64,000 nucleotides of DNA, taken from assembly GCA_033065855.1 (NCBI GenBank), contig JAVXUO010000028.1, forward strand, positions 1 through 64,000. Reading direction: 5' to 3'. Origin of the DNA: Escallonia rubra. Lineage: Eukaryota > Streptophyta > Magnoliopsida > Escalloniales > Escalloniaceae. Made by a program: the position numbers and the translations under genes. Shown piece after piece: positions 44,801-55,939 of this stretch (positions are counted from its first letter, which is position 1; each line of letters begins with the position of its first letter). A model generated the notes under the pieces. The model saw only the letters and a list, made by a program, of their open reading frames with translations. It was not told the DNA's origin and searched no databases.

Positions 44801-46329
44801 CGTAAGGTATGAGTAGTAGTTAAGTTAGTAATTTGAATTATGAGTGAGAATGGTACTTTTGGGAAATGATTAGTGCTAAATTTGAAAGTTTGGTTTGAGA
44901 GTATGATAAGAAATTTAGAACTCTACTATGTCATCTCATTTATTCCCTTGTATATTGAACTCAATTGCAACTTAATTGAATGCCAACTTACTCTAAGACG
45001 TCGGAGAAAGATGTCATTCATATTGAGTCATTTTATCCCTTTTCCATGATATTTATCTGCTTCTTTCGAATCTATATGGACTATAAGGGATTGTATCTGA
45101 CCCACTAGTCATGGAAAAGCTACGAATCCTGTTAAGGACTAATAACCTTTATTGGCAATTGCTTCAAGTCATTGGGTTGACTTTGCTTCGTCCTCCTTAT
45201 ACCATTGTTTATGTACCCGTCATTTTCTGAAATGTTATAAAAATTATATTGTGAATCTCGAGAGCTAATAGGTATGATTTTGTTAAAGATTTCCATGTTT
45301 TGATCACCCGATTATGATTATTGTTATCATTTGACCCCTAAATGCTTAGCTGAGATATTCGTTTGTTGTGATTAACATTAGATGTTTTGTTGTATAACCA
45401 TCACGATTTCTTCGGGATTGGTGTTTGTTTAATGTGTTCCAAAATGGTAACATGTTATAATTGATATTCATGCCTAGTCAGATTATCAAATTGTTTTTTA
45501 TACTTTGCTCTCAACTGATTTGGAAATTGATAACATGTTATGTATGGGTATGTGTACCTAATATTAGGATGTGCATAGTCTCACTTACCCTAACATGAGA
45601 ATATGTAGATTCCTAAGTCTCAGATAATTAGTGAGTGAGAGTAGACTTCGAGAATGTGGATTAGATTTGTACAATCTATTTGATGATTCGGTACAACATT
45701 GAGATTTTGGTTGAGCACGCAATAATAGATCGTGTATTATTTGCTTTATGAAATAAAAGACTTTAAACGTTTAACTTAAATAGATGATTGAAGGATATGA
45801 CTAATGATTTTTGGTAAATAATATGATAGTGAATCAGAAGCGATGTGATAACTTAGAGCCTTAAATTCTAGTGAAAGTACAATGCATACGTATGCAGAAT
45901 CATATTTTGCGCTATGTTAAGATAACACATCTCTAGGTGACGAATTTGGTAACAGTTTGAATTTCCTATTGATGTAGGACATCAGATAGCGCAACAAAAC
46001 CGTAGTGGTTACCGTTTTCCGTCGTTCTGTGAGGTGTAAGTGCTTATAGGAATTGGTTATCCTATCCATGTTAGCTCTGGTAGAGTGTAAGTCATGTGTG
46101 ACACATCACTTACTATTTTAGTATGCCTTAAGCTTAAAGCTAAGCTTACCATTGTTAAGTAAATTGTGCAAATGATTGAGCCTCTGGTATATCATCAGTA
46201 TAATGCAGTGGAAACATGTTGTATTGGAGTTTGATTTAATTCATTTTAAACACATTGAATTTAGAACGACGTGGATTTAGTTAGGTGAGTTTCATAATAG
46301 CCAAGTCATAGTTCCTGAAGTTCTGGAAT

Positions 46330-46901
46330 TAGGGGTGAGCATTTAAACCATTGAAACCGATCCAACCGTGAAAATCGAACCGACCAATCCGTCTATTTCT
46401 AAACCGATTTAAAAATCACTCAGTTTGGTTTTTTTTTCCCAAACCGTATATTCGGCTCGGTTGATTCGGTTAAGATTTTTTTGAAACCGCATAAATCAAA
46501 CCAACCGTATATAATATAACATATCTATATTTTTATCTAATCCTAGTTATCTAACCACTTTTATAAAATGGAATAAACCCTAAATGTCTTGATGTAACAC
46601 ACATTTTTTACTTGCCGCCTACATCTTACTAAGTGTTATCAATTATGACAAAAAATTTAGTTTTTTTGGAGCTTATTAGCATGCATAAGTTATTAATTTT
46701 TGAGTTTAAATTTGTAAAAAATTGAGTTTGGCCCAAGCCGATTAAACCGTCCAAATCGAACCATTCAACCCACAGAAACCAAACCGTTGAAACCGAACCG
46801 TTCAACCACGATTCGAAATTTTTTTTTCCAAACCGAGGTTGGTCGGTTCGGTTTGATATTCAGCCTCCAAACCGAACCAACCGAACCGTGCTCACCCCTA
46901 C
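46330..46901. mobile_element. hAT-type MITE, 572 bp, 8-bp duplication
   Basis: The ends read TAGGGGTGAGCA and TGCTCACCCCTA(C). The 8-base duplication TCTGGAAT flanks it at 46322-46329 and 46902-46909. The inside is filled with AACCGAACCAACCG / CGGTTCGGTT words in both orientations, so large parts can fold back. No coding sequence. The duplication length and CAGGGGTG-type ends point to the hAT superfamily. Confidence 0.9.
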
Positions 46902-47148
46902 TCTGGAATAGTTAGAGTGAAGTGATTGCTTGTCAGGGTTCCAGTTTAGCATTACGATTTGAAATTTAATCGTTGCATTCGAGTGTTCATGGGACAAGAA
47001 TTTGGAGTGCGAAAATTCAAGATAGCTCAGCTACCATGTGGTAGTTATCAGATTTATGCATCGAGAGCGTAGTGTCTAGATATTATAAGTGATAGGATAT
47101 TCAAGATTAAATTCCGAGGACAAAATTTTTATAAGGTGGGGATAATGT

Positions 47149-47424
47149 AATATCATATGCTTTTTAGAGCGGTTTAAAATAACCATCGGTGACCCGAAAA
47201 ATAAGTGGACGTTAGTTTTGAGCAGTGCTCAGGGCTTCGTAGGGTATGGGAGCTTAAAACAATTTTGGGGCAAAAATGTTTTAAGCTCCCATACTCTACA
47301 AACCCAAAAATTTTCTAAGCTCCCATACTCTACGAATACCCGAGCATTGCTCAAAATTAACGCCAGTTTATCTTTCGGGCCACAATAGTTATTTTAAACT
47401 GCTCCAAAAATACCGGATATTACA
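47149..47424. repeat. Fold-back of two LTR starts
   Basis: The first half (47149-47281) is a forward LTR start, TGTAATATCATATGC through GGGGCAAAAATGTT. The second half (47282-47424) is the same LTR start in reverse, ending GATATTACA, with a short extra duplication of AAGCTCCCATACTCTAC. Together they form an inverted repeat with TGTAATAT...ATATTACA ends. Confidence 0.85.
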
Positions 47425-48699
47425 GTAGGGGACAAAGATTCATGGTAGAATTATTGTCTACGAGGATTAGAGGAACCCTCTTATCAAGCTCTCTCATGGT
47501 GATATGAAGCGGGTCATTGGGACAGATCTTTAGGCTGGGTCTGGATCGATATCTGGTCCTTGCTAAGTAATTTGATAAGGGCTAGTTGGTGAGAGTATGT
47601 GACAGAAAACAAACCTCATATGGAAATGTTGGCTTGGCTTTTCTTCAACTATCTAAGGACTTCATCATTAGGAGGGTGTCTTGAGAAAACAACATGTCAT
47701 AGATGGTTGGCTGGGGTGCTGCCTAGTATACTTTAGGCAGTGGCACATTCAATGGCATGAACTTCCTCTTAGGCTTTGTGATGGCCTTCCATGATACTAT
47801 CTGGGTGCTTGCACATTGTTGACAATGTTGGTTGTGATTGGCTTGGGCTGTATACCTGAACTTTTCAGACCGGGTCGGTGTATCCCTGACATTGACTCAC
47901 GAGAGATGGATCCCTTATCGATGACATCTTTTATTTGTATGAGGGATCCAATAAGAGCTGTCAATGATGTGTGGTAATGCCAAAGATATAGTCTTGGTAG
48001 ACTGGATGCAGATTGTTCCTGACTATATTCTCTTCGGATGGCTCATCATCTGAGCTGCCTTATTTCTCCACCTCATAAAAAAGGCGGCACCGACTCTTTC
48101 GACTCTAGCTTCGTGGTTTCCAAATCTCTTTGGGTAATACCTAAGTCGACATTGTACTGATACCGCTTCACAAACTCCCTCGCAACATCTTCCCAAGTCC
48201 GGACTCAGGCTTCATCCAAAGTGATGAACCAACGGGAGGCTGCTCCTGTGAGAGTACAGTAGAACAACTGTATCAACTAGTTCTGATTCACTCCGTAGGG
48301 AGCTAACGCTCGTATCTACATCTTAACATGGATTTTGGGATCTGTGGTCTTATCAAACTTATCCATCATTGGCATCTTAAACTTGGGGGACAGTGTATCT
48401 TTAGGGTTCATGGTCAAGGCACTAAGGTCTAGAGGGTCATCAAATCTCCTCATCCTGGCGATTTGGGACTAAGGTGCCGCCAGTATGTCTTTCCATTCTG
48501 ACACTACAGAGTTTTCACTTCTTCATCCTCGGACTCATATTGCCAATCGAATTCTGAACCTTTCTTTTTTATGATCCTTCTTCTCTCCTCTTGCTTCATC
48601 CTTCGGTTCTTTCCTACCTCTCCTCTTGAGGTTTTCTAACTTCTGAAGTTCACTGATAATTTGGACTAAATTGAAGATATGTGGGAATTCTTCAGCCAT
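47425..48699 (-). pseudogene. Gag and start of protease of the Tat/Ogre-type element
   Basis: The minus strand begins MAEEFPHIFNLVQIISELQK at 48699, followed by a basic region, KFKMPMMDKFD (about 48375), the gag core with RWFITLDEA and VRTWEDVAREFVKRYQ (about 48230-48130), and sparse later pieces. The protease start is at 47510-47430, where the active-site region reads LVDNNSTMN, so the usual Asp-Thr/Ser-Gly is not kept. There are several stops. Expression would run leftward from the LTR at 51138. Confidence 0.75.
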
Positions 48700-49890
48700 T
48701 GGGGTTCGTGAGAGCTTTTCAGACGAGTCCCGATACCAACCACGCTTAGCCTTAATTATATAGAGAAATTTGTCAAAAAATTAATTACATATACCACAAA
48801 GATTGAGCTGGCTGGTTCATAACTTAATGGGGTGGTGGGGGGGAATTTTCTTGTTTTTTGGGTGTTTTTCTGGATTTTTTAAAGTTGGAGGGTAAGACTG
48901 GCTAACCCTCAAGTTATCCAGTAAGGCTGGTTGGTCAGTGTAATTAGGGTTTGTTTATGGGGATTTTCTGGGAGTTTATCTGGAGGATAAGGTTTTGACT
49001 AACCGTCTGATCATCGTGATGGATAAACCGGCCGGTTGGTCAGTAGGGTTAGGTTTGTATTTGGGGATTTTTTGGAAATGTTTTTGAAGGAAAAGGTTCT
49101 TACTAACCATCCGGTCATCCTCTTGGATAAACCAGTTAGTTGGTCAGTGGGAATAGGGTTTATTTCTGCTGATTTTTCTTTATTTTTCTAGAGGATAAGG
49201 TTCTAACTAAACGCTCAGTCATCCTATGGATAAACCAGCCGGTTGGTTAGTGGGGTTAAAATTTAGGCATAAACCAGCCAGTTTCAAAATTTTCAAGTAA
49301 TGCACATACTAACTAACCGTCTGATTGGGAGTACGGTTAACCGGCCAGTTAGTCAGAGTCTCCCCCTTTTGCGAAATTACCAGTTTAGCTTATGGGATGT
49401 GGATGGCTTTCCCTGCCAACATGCCATAGGCCAATACAGGAATTCTCCCAAGAAAGGCAGAACACTGAATGGTCTAGGTGTATGGTTTTTCTCTCAACAC
49501 GGATGAAAAGGTCACTCCATCGACTTGGTTGTACAATATACCTCCCGCCCGTAACTCTGGTAGTTAATAATGGGCGATCATTAGTATGCGTACAAGTCAC
49601 TTAATATACCAAGAAGACCAGGAGGTCCCTTTAGTACGAGGCAATGGAGTTGAGAACACACTCAAAAGATCACCTTGTGACCAGGATGACCAAGGGCTTC
49701 AACTATTGCTCTCGAGTGAGTGGTTAGGGTGAAACGTGCACGTGTGTGATGTATGAAAATAAAAGCACAAATATTACAATTATATCACATTTCACATACG
49801 ACAACATACAAAGAAATACAACAAGGCCAAAAGTTGATTTAAAATTTTCAAGTCTAGTCCTTTTAGTTTTTTAGTCCCTCAGAGTCGCCA
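48700..49890 (-). other. 5' leader of the Tat/Ogre-type element with primer site
   Basis: The primer-binding site TGGCGACTC (minus strand 49890-49882) follows the LTR. The leader 48830-49360 contains at least six copies of an AAACCGGCCGGTTGGTCAGT-like word, spaced about 100 bases and often paired with AGGATAAGGTT and GGTCATCC segments. No long coding frame is supported; a short frame at 49300-49506 is probably fortuitous. Confidence 0.65.
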
Positions 49891-49891
49891 C

Positions 49892-51138
49892 TATAGAGAA
49901 CTGCCTTGAAAAAATCCCTTAATAAGAAAAGACTCTAAAGTTGCCCTCTTAATTTATGCAAAATAGGAAAAAACTCTAAACATGACTCTAAAATTTCCAA
50001 AAGGATGACTAGTTTATCAAAAATCGGGAGATGGTTTTGGGGACTAAGTTATGCAAAAAAATGTGTTAGGCACTCGCCACGTCCTTTTCGTATGTACTTA
50101 ATTTGTATTGATTTTCGGCCTTGGAAATATAACATATAAAATACAATAAAATTTACCCTAAGATTATTTTATGTTTATGACTTGAACTCGACATCGGGGG
50201 TCGAATTGCACGTATCTCGTCGAACTAACCGGAATCAAAATTGTCGTAGTTCGATTCTGATCCTACCAAATGTAATCTACATTTCGAGTCTAGACATAGA
50301 CTAAGAAATGGAAAATATTTTTTTTTTGTGTTTTTTTAATAGAAATGTGATTATGGGATTAGGACATAATCTATATGATTTCCTAAACTAGAAAACTATT
50401 AAAGATTACCTCTTGAAGTGGTTTGCCTTGAAGACTCGGGGATGCTCTCCAAATGATCCACGACAAAGATGAAAGAAAAACTTTTTAAAAGTGGGTTTGA
50501 AGGGCTAAAATCCTCGAGAGAGCAAGAACCACTTTACAGATAAATGATACGCAAGCTCTAAAAAGAATAAGCTTTTGGACCAAGAAATGAAGGCCAATAC
50601 CTCTATGCCAATCTGCAAGGCTGAGATAAGTCAGAATATGTGATAAATTGTAGATTGGCAAAAGCCAATTAACCGGCTGGTTAGTCGAAAACCGGCCAGT
50701 TCATCCCATAATTTAAAAAAATGATTTTTTGAATTTCGAGGCATTATCTGACCCTAATTTTCGGTAATTATCTCTGATCTTGTCAATTGGATGTACCAGA
50801 ATCAGGATAATTCACTTCCTAACCATAAAATAGATTGATTTAATCTTTGCATCAGTGATCATTCACATATTATTCCCCCTAATTATCTATACAAACTAAA
50901 TCAAATAATAAAAACCTAGACATTGGATTGGACTTAACTATTGAATTGGACTGACATGCAATTGGACTAGACATACAATTGGACTGGACTGCAACTGGAA
51001 TGGACTGGAACTGGAATGGACTAAAATAATTAACTAAGTCACATTACTAGGCCTAGACTCAATAATGCAACCAAATTAATGATAAAGCCCACTAATGTTT
51101 ATTTAAATAATAATGACTATAAAAATGGGGTGTCTACA
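49892..51138 (-). repeat. 5' LTR of the Tat/Ogre-type element
   Basis: On the minus strand it starts TGTAGACACCCCATTTTT, a start typical of Ogre-like LTRs, and ends just before TGGCGACTC with a degraded TCTATA. Length is about 1.25 kb. It contains repeated CCAGT/GGACTGGA words (50930-51030) and two GGCTGGTTAGTC / GGCCAGTTCATC words near 50675. It is the upstream promoter-bearing LTR for the gag-pol genes to its left. Confidence 0.82.
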
Positions 51139-51179
51139 CCTGCGAACTACGGGACGGATAATGAAACTTGAATTTACGA

Positions 51180-52660
51180 AGGGCAAGTTCGATCAAGCTT
51201 CAGATTTTTGTTGCATCTTTTGTAGTAGCTTTATTCAACCACTATAAGATGGCATCATGCCAACTCATTCCCAATGGTTAGAGAAAACTGGTTGGTTCTT
51301 AGTACAAACATCCGGATTTAAGCTAAAAATTGAAGACCACATGAAGATCTGTTTTGAGATATGCTATGTCAAGAATGTTGCGAGGAACGCGGGGTGGTAC
51401 TGTATTTATAATAAGTATAGAGTCTTTAAAGGTATGCCCAAATCTAATTAGGAAATTCCTTGGACGTGGAATGGCTACTGCAAGGAATTGGAAAAGAAGG
51501 ACATCCCTGCTCTAGATATGCTAAAAAAAAAAGGCTCCTTGAGCTTATAAAGTTTAGGGGTGGTTTGTCCATAGCCTATCCCCTCAAATGAAGATGAACT
51601 GCAATATGGAGAAATTATTCCTCGTATGCCTATTCTGAGGAGTCTTGAGAGTTCAGGGGATAAAATATCAGCTTCAGTGATGAGTGCCTCACCCTTAGAG
51701 TTGCCAATTTAGGTGGGATTAAGTGATTTCCTTGTCTTATCATCTCTATTAAATTCTAACCTTTTATTGTAATGTCTTTTTCTGACTTGTGCAGAAAGCG
51801 CTAGTAGAAGCAAAGGGGGAAAATGTGGATTTCCTTGAAGGCATCAAAAGGGAAAAGGAAGGAGAGACCAGGGGGAGAGTTGCCCCCAGTCTCTAAGAGG
51901 CTTAGAGTCTCCGGGCTTTGGTAACCACCTCCTAGTGCTAAGGGCGTGCATATTGACAAGGATTCAATCTTTTGCCCTCGATGGATGACTAGGAGGGGTG
52001 ACCTGGGATGCCCAATACCCACATATCGCAGTAGCACTAGGCATATGGAGTTCTTCCAAGTGACATGGAGGTTTTTGAGAACCAGACACACGACCCCTTC
52101 TCGCTTGCTCATGTTCAGGCCGCATATAATGTAAGTAATTTCACCCTTAATAAAGTCTCTTCTTATATTCATAATTTGTCTAATAGCTTCATTTTTTCAG
52201 GCATAAACTTACGGTTAGCTAGATGCATGAGTGGTTTGAGATGGCCTGGGAAGTGGCTAGCAATGCTAAGCACGAGAAGGGAGAAGTATTCGCCAGAGTA
52301 CAGAAGTAAGAGCAACACTGCAAGGATCTGACTGTCGAGAAGACCGAGCTGTACTCTAAGGCCAATAATTTGAAGATCAATACAAGAAGGAAAAAAAGAT
52401 TGAAAAGGTGGCGAATAAGGCTATCCAAGTCTTTGATGGCACGCTGGTGATGAATGGCTGCAGAGACGTACAGATGATGGTCTGGAGATTTTCGAATAGG
52501 GTTTTCAGAAAGCCAAAGACTTAGTCCTAAGAGATTACCAGACCTTTCCCTTGAGGGTATAATCATGCCTACCTTTGGCTCACCCTTTGGAGAAACAATA
52601 ATGCCAATTGAAACTGGGGAGACTGCGTCTTAGGGAGAACATGAAGATCAGCCGAGGAAT
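51180..52660 (+). pseudogene. Transposase_28-like retrotransposon accessory gene, remnant
   Basis: Plus-strand pieces read GWFLVQTSGFKL (about 51290) and, in the next exon-like block, IPWTWNGYCKELEKKDIPAL (about 51455-51515). Much later, a helical segment with HEWFEMAWEVASNAKHEKGE lies near 52230-52285, followed by a coiled-coil-like region. The layout (Trp-rich N-terminal half, charged linker, long helix) resembles the antisense gene at 59195-61158 in the neighbouring retrotransposon. Assignment is tentative; frames are broken and introns likely. Confidence 0.42.
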
Positions 52661-52979
52661 GCCCCAAGTCTTAGTAGCTTCTCTGTCTCTTTTGTAAGCT
52701 TGGCCTTTTGCAATGTATGAATTGTGTATGAAATTTTCCTAAGTATTTGTATGCCCCCTTGAGGGGTTTCATTTGACATTGTTATTTTCACCTTTCCATC
52801 AGAGGGTTTTTTTTAAATGCAATTGCGTATTTGTTAACTTGGGTCATCCATATCTTGCGTACATTTTTTTTTACTCTTACTCTTATCACCAGCTACGAGT
52901 AAATAAAATGGCCTCGCAATCTCGCTTGGTAGGTTTCAAATTAACAAAGAGTGGTTAGGTGATGAAGTCCCACATGATG
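52661..52979. other. No supported gene
   Basis: T-rich sequence up to the CTTGC duplication at 52980-52984; continues on the other side of the retrotransposon at 63568. Confidence 0.5.
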
Positions 52980-52984
52980 CTTGC

Positions 52985-53387
52985 TGATATGGGCAAAATT
53001 ATCATAGCCAAGATGACGACATGTGTCATCATCCGGAAGAACCATAACTTATGCATTGAATCCACTTCTCCATAAATGATGGTAACAACCCATTAAAAGG
53101 AGATTAACGGATCATTAATCCGGAATAAGTCTCTATTTATTAAGGTAACCCCCTAATAAGGAGACATAACTACCCTCTGATGGGGAGCTCTATATAAAGG
53201 AAATGGAGACAAAGAAAGATGTAAGTTTTCTGGTTCAACAGTAATAGTCAAATTCAGACAGATTGACTGACTTAAGCATCGGAGTGTCTCCGCCGGAAAC
53301 ACTTCCGGCGAAGTAACCGGTGTCGTTTTTGCTGCGTAGGCTTACTTACGAATCATCGGAAGCGTGTTCCAGATTTCATCCACAACA
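52985..53387 (+). repeat. 5' LTR (403 bp)
   Basis: TG...CA ends. A TATA-like CTCTATATAAAGG lies at about 53188-53200, so the transcript should start shortly after. A CCGGCG / CGCCGG inverted pair (53292-53312) is present here but partly lost from the 3' LTR through a 6-base difference. Confidence 0.94.
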
Positions 53388-53390
53388 TTT

Positions 53391-53408
53391 TGGCGCCATC
53401 CGTGGGAC
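53391..53408 (+). promoter_or_regulatory. Primer-binding site candidate
   Basis: TGGCGCCATCCGTGGGAC begins three bases after the 5' LTR. TGGCGCC-type sites are usual in Tat-lineage elements. I did not identify the matching tRNA. Confidence 0.75.
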
Positions 53409-53428
53409 ACGAAATTCGTAAGTAAATC

Positions 53429-55939
53429 ATGTCGCAGAATCCTAATCCGCAAGCTCAGTTAGGAGGAGCCCCTCCACCAGGGTCATCTTCAGCTCTGATA
53501 CACGACCCAGTTCGGGGGGTCTCCACATCTCAACCGCCCAATCGCGGCAAAAAGATTATGGGTGCGCCATCCATCACTACTATGGCGCGAACCACTGCGG
53601 TACCTGTAATCCCTGCAGTAATACCAACTGTCGTAACGGCACCGACATCTATTGCAGTGGTACCGCCGGCGGTGACATTCACTCCTCCATCCGTAAACAC
53701 AGTCTTGCGTCCACTCCAAACTATTGGCGTATCTGAACCTCCCTTTTCTAGTGTCACCACAATGGGAGTAAACATCACTCAATCTACGGATAACCAAACC
53801 GACCTGATGGCCATTATCCGAGCAATGCAACAATCTATTGAAAAATTGCAAGCTGCTATAGAACATCCGCCTCCACAGTCGGAACCTCTCAGGACTCCGG
53901 GCACTTCAAAGACCCCGGAACAAACAAGTCACAACCAACACGAGACCCAGGAGGCAAATGAAGAATTTGACGACGAAAGGCGGAACCCAAGATCTAGAAA
54001 GCGTCGAGAAAATTATAATGAGGCTCACTCTTACCCCAATACTGGGGGTAATCGGGCGGAACAATACTCCAACGCTCCAATTATAACTGGACAGCCATTC
54101 TCCAAAGAGATCGATCTCTTCCCAACTCCTCCGAACTTCAAAATGCCTCCGTGCGAATCATATGATGGCAAGGGAGACCCAATGGAACACTTAGCCCGCT
54201 TTACCTCAGGGATGAATCTGCATCTGGTGCCTGATCAAATAATGTGCCGAGCTTTCCCTGTGACGTTAAAAGGAGCCGCGCACGTATGGTTCCAGCACTT
54301 AGCTCCTCGTCCCATTTCTTCCTGGGCCCAGTTGGCCGAATCATTCCGAAGCACTTTCCTCCCAACTCGCATTTAGAGGAAGCATTCTTCGGCCCTTTCT
54401 CCTATAATTCAGGGACCAAGGGAATCCCTAAAATCATACTACGCTCGCTTTAACACTGAAAAGCTCCTTATCGATCATTTGGATCCAGGAGTAACCTTTG
54501 CGGCGATGGCTAGGGGAGTCAGGCTGGGAACGCCTCTACATTTCTCTTTGAACAAACGCCCACCAGAAAATATGTCAGATCTCATTAGCAGAGTGGAGAA
54601 GTATCTTCGGGCAGAGGAGGATTCGACATCGTCACAACAAGAAGAGATTCACTCTGGGCAGAAGAGGCGCGATCGTCCGGAAGGGAACAATCAGGATGAA
54701 CCCAAGCGTCCGCGAGCGCCCCTCTCAAAGTCATTTACTCCTCTTAATACTACACGCGGACATATTCTTCACCAAATCAAAGGCCAAAACATCCTCAAAT
54801 GGCCCAAGCCTATGAGAGGTCCAGCGGAGAGAAGGGATACTCAAGTATACTGCCATTTCCACAAGGACCACGGTCACACGACAGAAGAATGCAAGGTGCT
54901 TCAGCGAGAAATAAAGAATCTCATCGCTAGGGGACACTTTAAGCAATTCGTCAAAAACAACCATCGAAAGCAGACTGGGGGAAGAGGTAACCCTCGAAGA
55001 ACAGACGAAGCACCCCAAAAAGATCCGCATGTTAGACATACCATCTCTGGAGGACCCAGCGCCGGCGGCCTATCTAGCTCTTCACGAAAAGCCTATGCTA
55101 GACAGGTAAATCTTGCACAAGGACCGGCAAAGCGAGCAAAAGAACTCACCTCGCTGGAATTTGACGACGCAGATCTTGAGGGAGTGAGCCTTCCACATGA
55201 TGATGCCCTCGTCATCACTTTGAGGATAGATGCTTTCCAAGTCAAACGCATCTTGGTCGATACAGGAAGCTCGGCCGACATCCTTTTCGACGATGCATTC
55301 AATCAAATGGGGATCTCTGAGGATAGGGTAAAGCCAATATCTTTTCCTTTGTACGGCTTCACAAGTGCTTCTGCACCGGTAAAAGGGATTGCCTCCCTTA
55401 CGGTCGTCGCAGGAGAAACGCCTCGTCAGGCGGTGCATACACTCGATTTCCTTATTGTCAAAGTTAAATCGTCGTACAATGGGATTTTGGGACGAACAGG
55501 CCTCAACAAACTGCAGGCAGTGGCATCAACCTACCATCTCATCATGAAGTTCCCTACGCCAACGGGAGTTGGTTATGTGAAAGGAGATCAGATTCTAGCC
55601 CGAAGGTGTTACGTGGCATCGTGCAGGGTCGAAGAGACTCTCTCTATTGACGATCAGCGAGACGAAAATACTTTGAGGCGCGCGGAGCCTGTAGAAGCTC
55701 TTGTTTCTGTCCCAATCAGAGAGGGGGATGAAGAGCGACAAGTGAGGATTGGTTCAATGCTGGAGCCAAGAGTTAGAGATCAGCTAGTCTCCTTCCTTCG
55801 ATCCAATATGGACGTCTTCGCATGGAGTGCGGCGGACATGCCGGGCATTGATCCGTCAGTAATCACTCACCAGCTTTCAATCGATCCCAAGTTCAAACCC
55901 GTCAAGCAAAAGAAGCGACCTTGCGCCCAAGCAAGATAG
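53429..55939 (+). pseudogene. Gag-protease, one internal stop
   Basis: Start at the ATG 41 bases after the LTR. Residues 1-210 are a Pro/Thr/Ser-rich head with a short coiled coil. The gag core follows (FKMPPCESYDGKGDP, then HVWFQHLAP). An in-frame TAG at 54374 interrupts the end of the gag core; the same frame continues with SYYARFNTE and the rest. Further on are a zinc knuckle (CHFHKDHGHTTEEC, about 54850-54892) and a retropepsin with ILVDTGSSADILF (about 55250). The frame ends with TAG at 55937, where related elements usually read on into RT. Gag packages RNA; the protease matures the polyprotein. Both stops can be explained by single C-to-T changes (the first less certainly). Confidence 0.9.

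Larger units (their letters stand above)
39379..47424. mobile_element. Rearranged gypsy element inserted in the protease gene
   Basis: The left boundary starts TGTAACATCCCGGAAATG and the right boundary ends CGGATATTACA. Flanking bases GTGGG (39374-39378) and GTAGG (47425-47429) fit a 5-bp duplication with one change. The host protease frame stops on one side and resumes on the other. Both termini match the solo-LTR family in reverse orientation, but the middle holds LTR pieces and gag in forward orientation, so the element is inverted or nested inside. 39379-41440 and 44800-46330 contain no recognisable gene; 41447-42060 is a CA/CG-rich microsatellite. Confidence 0.8.
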
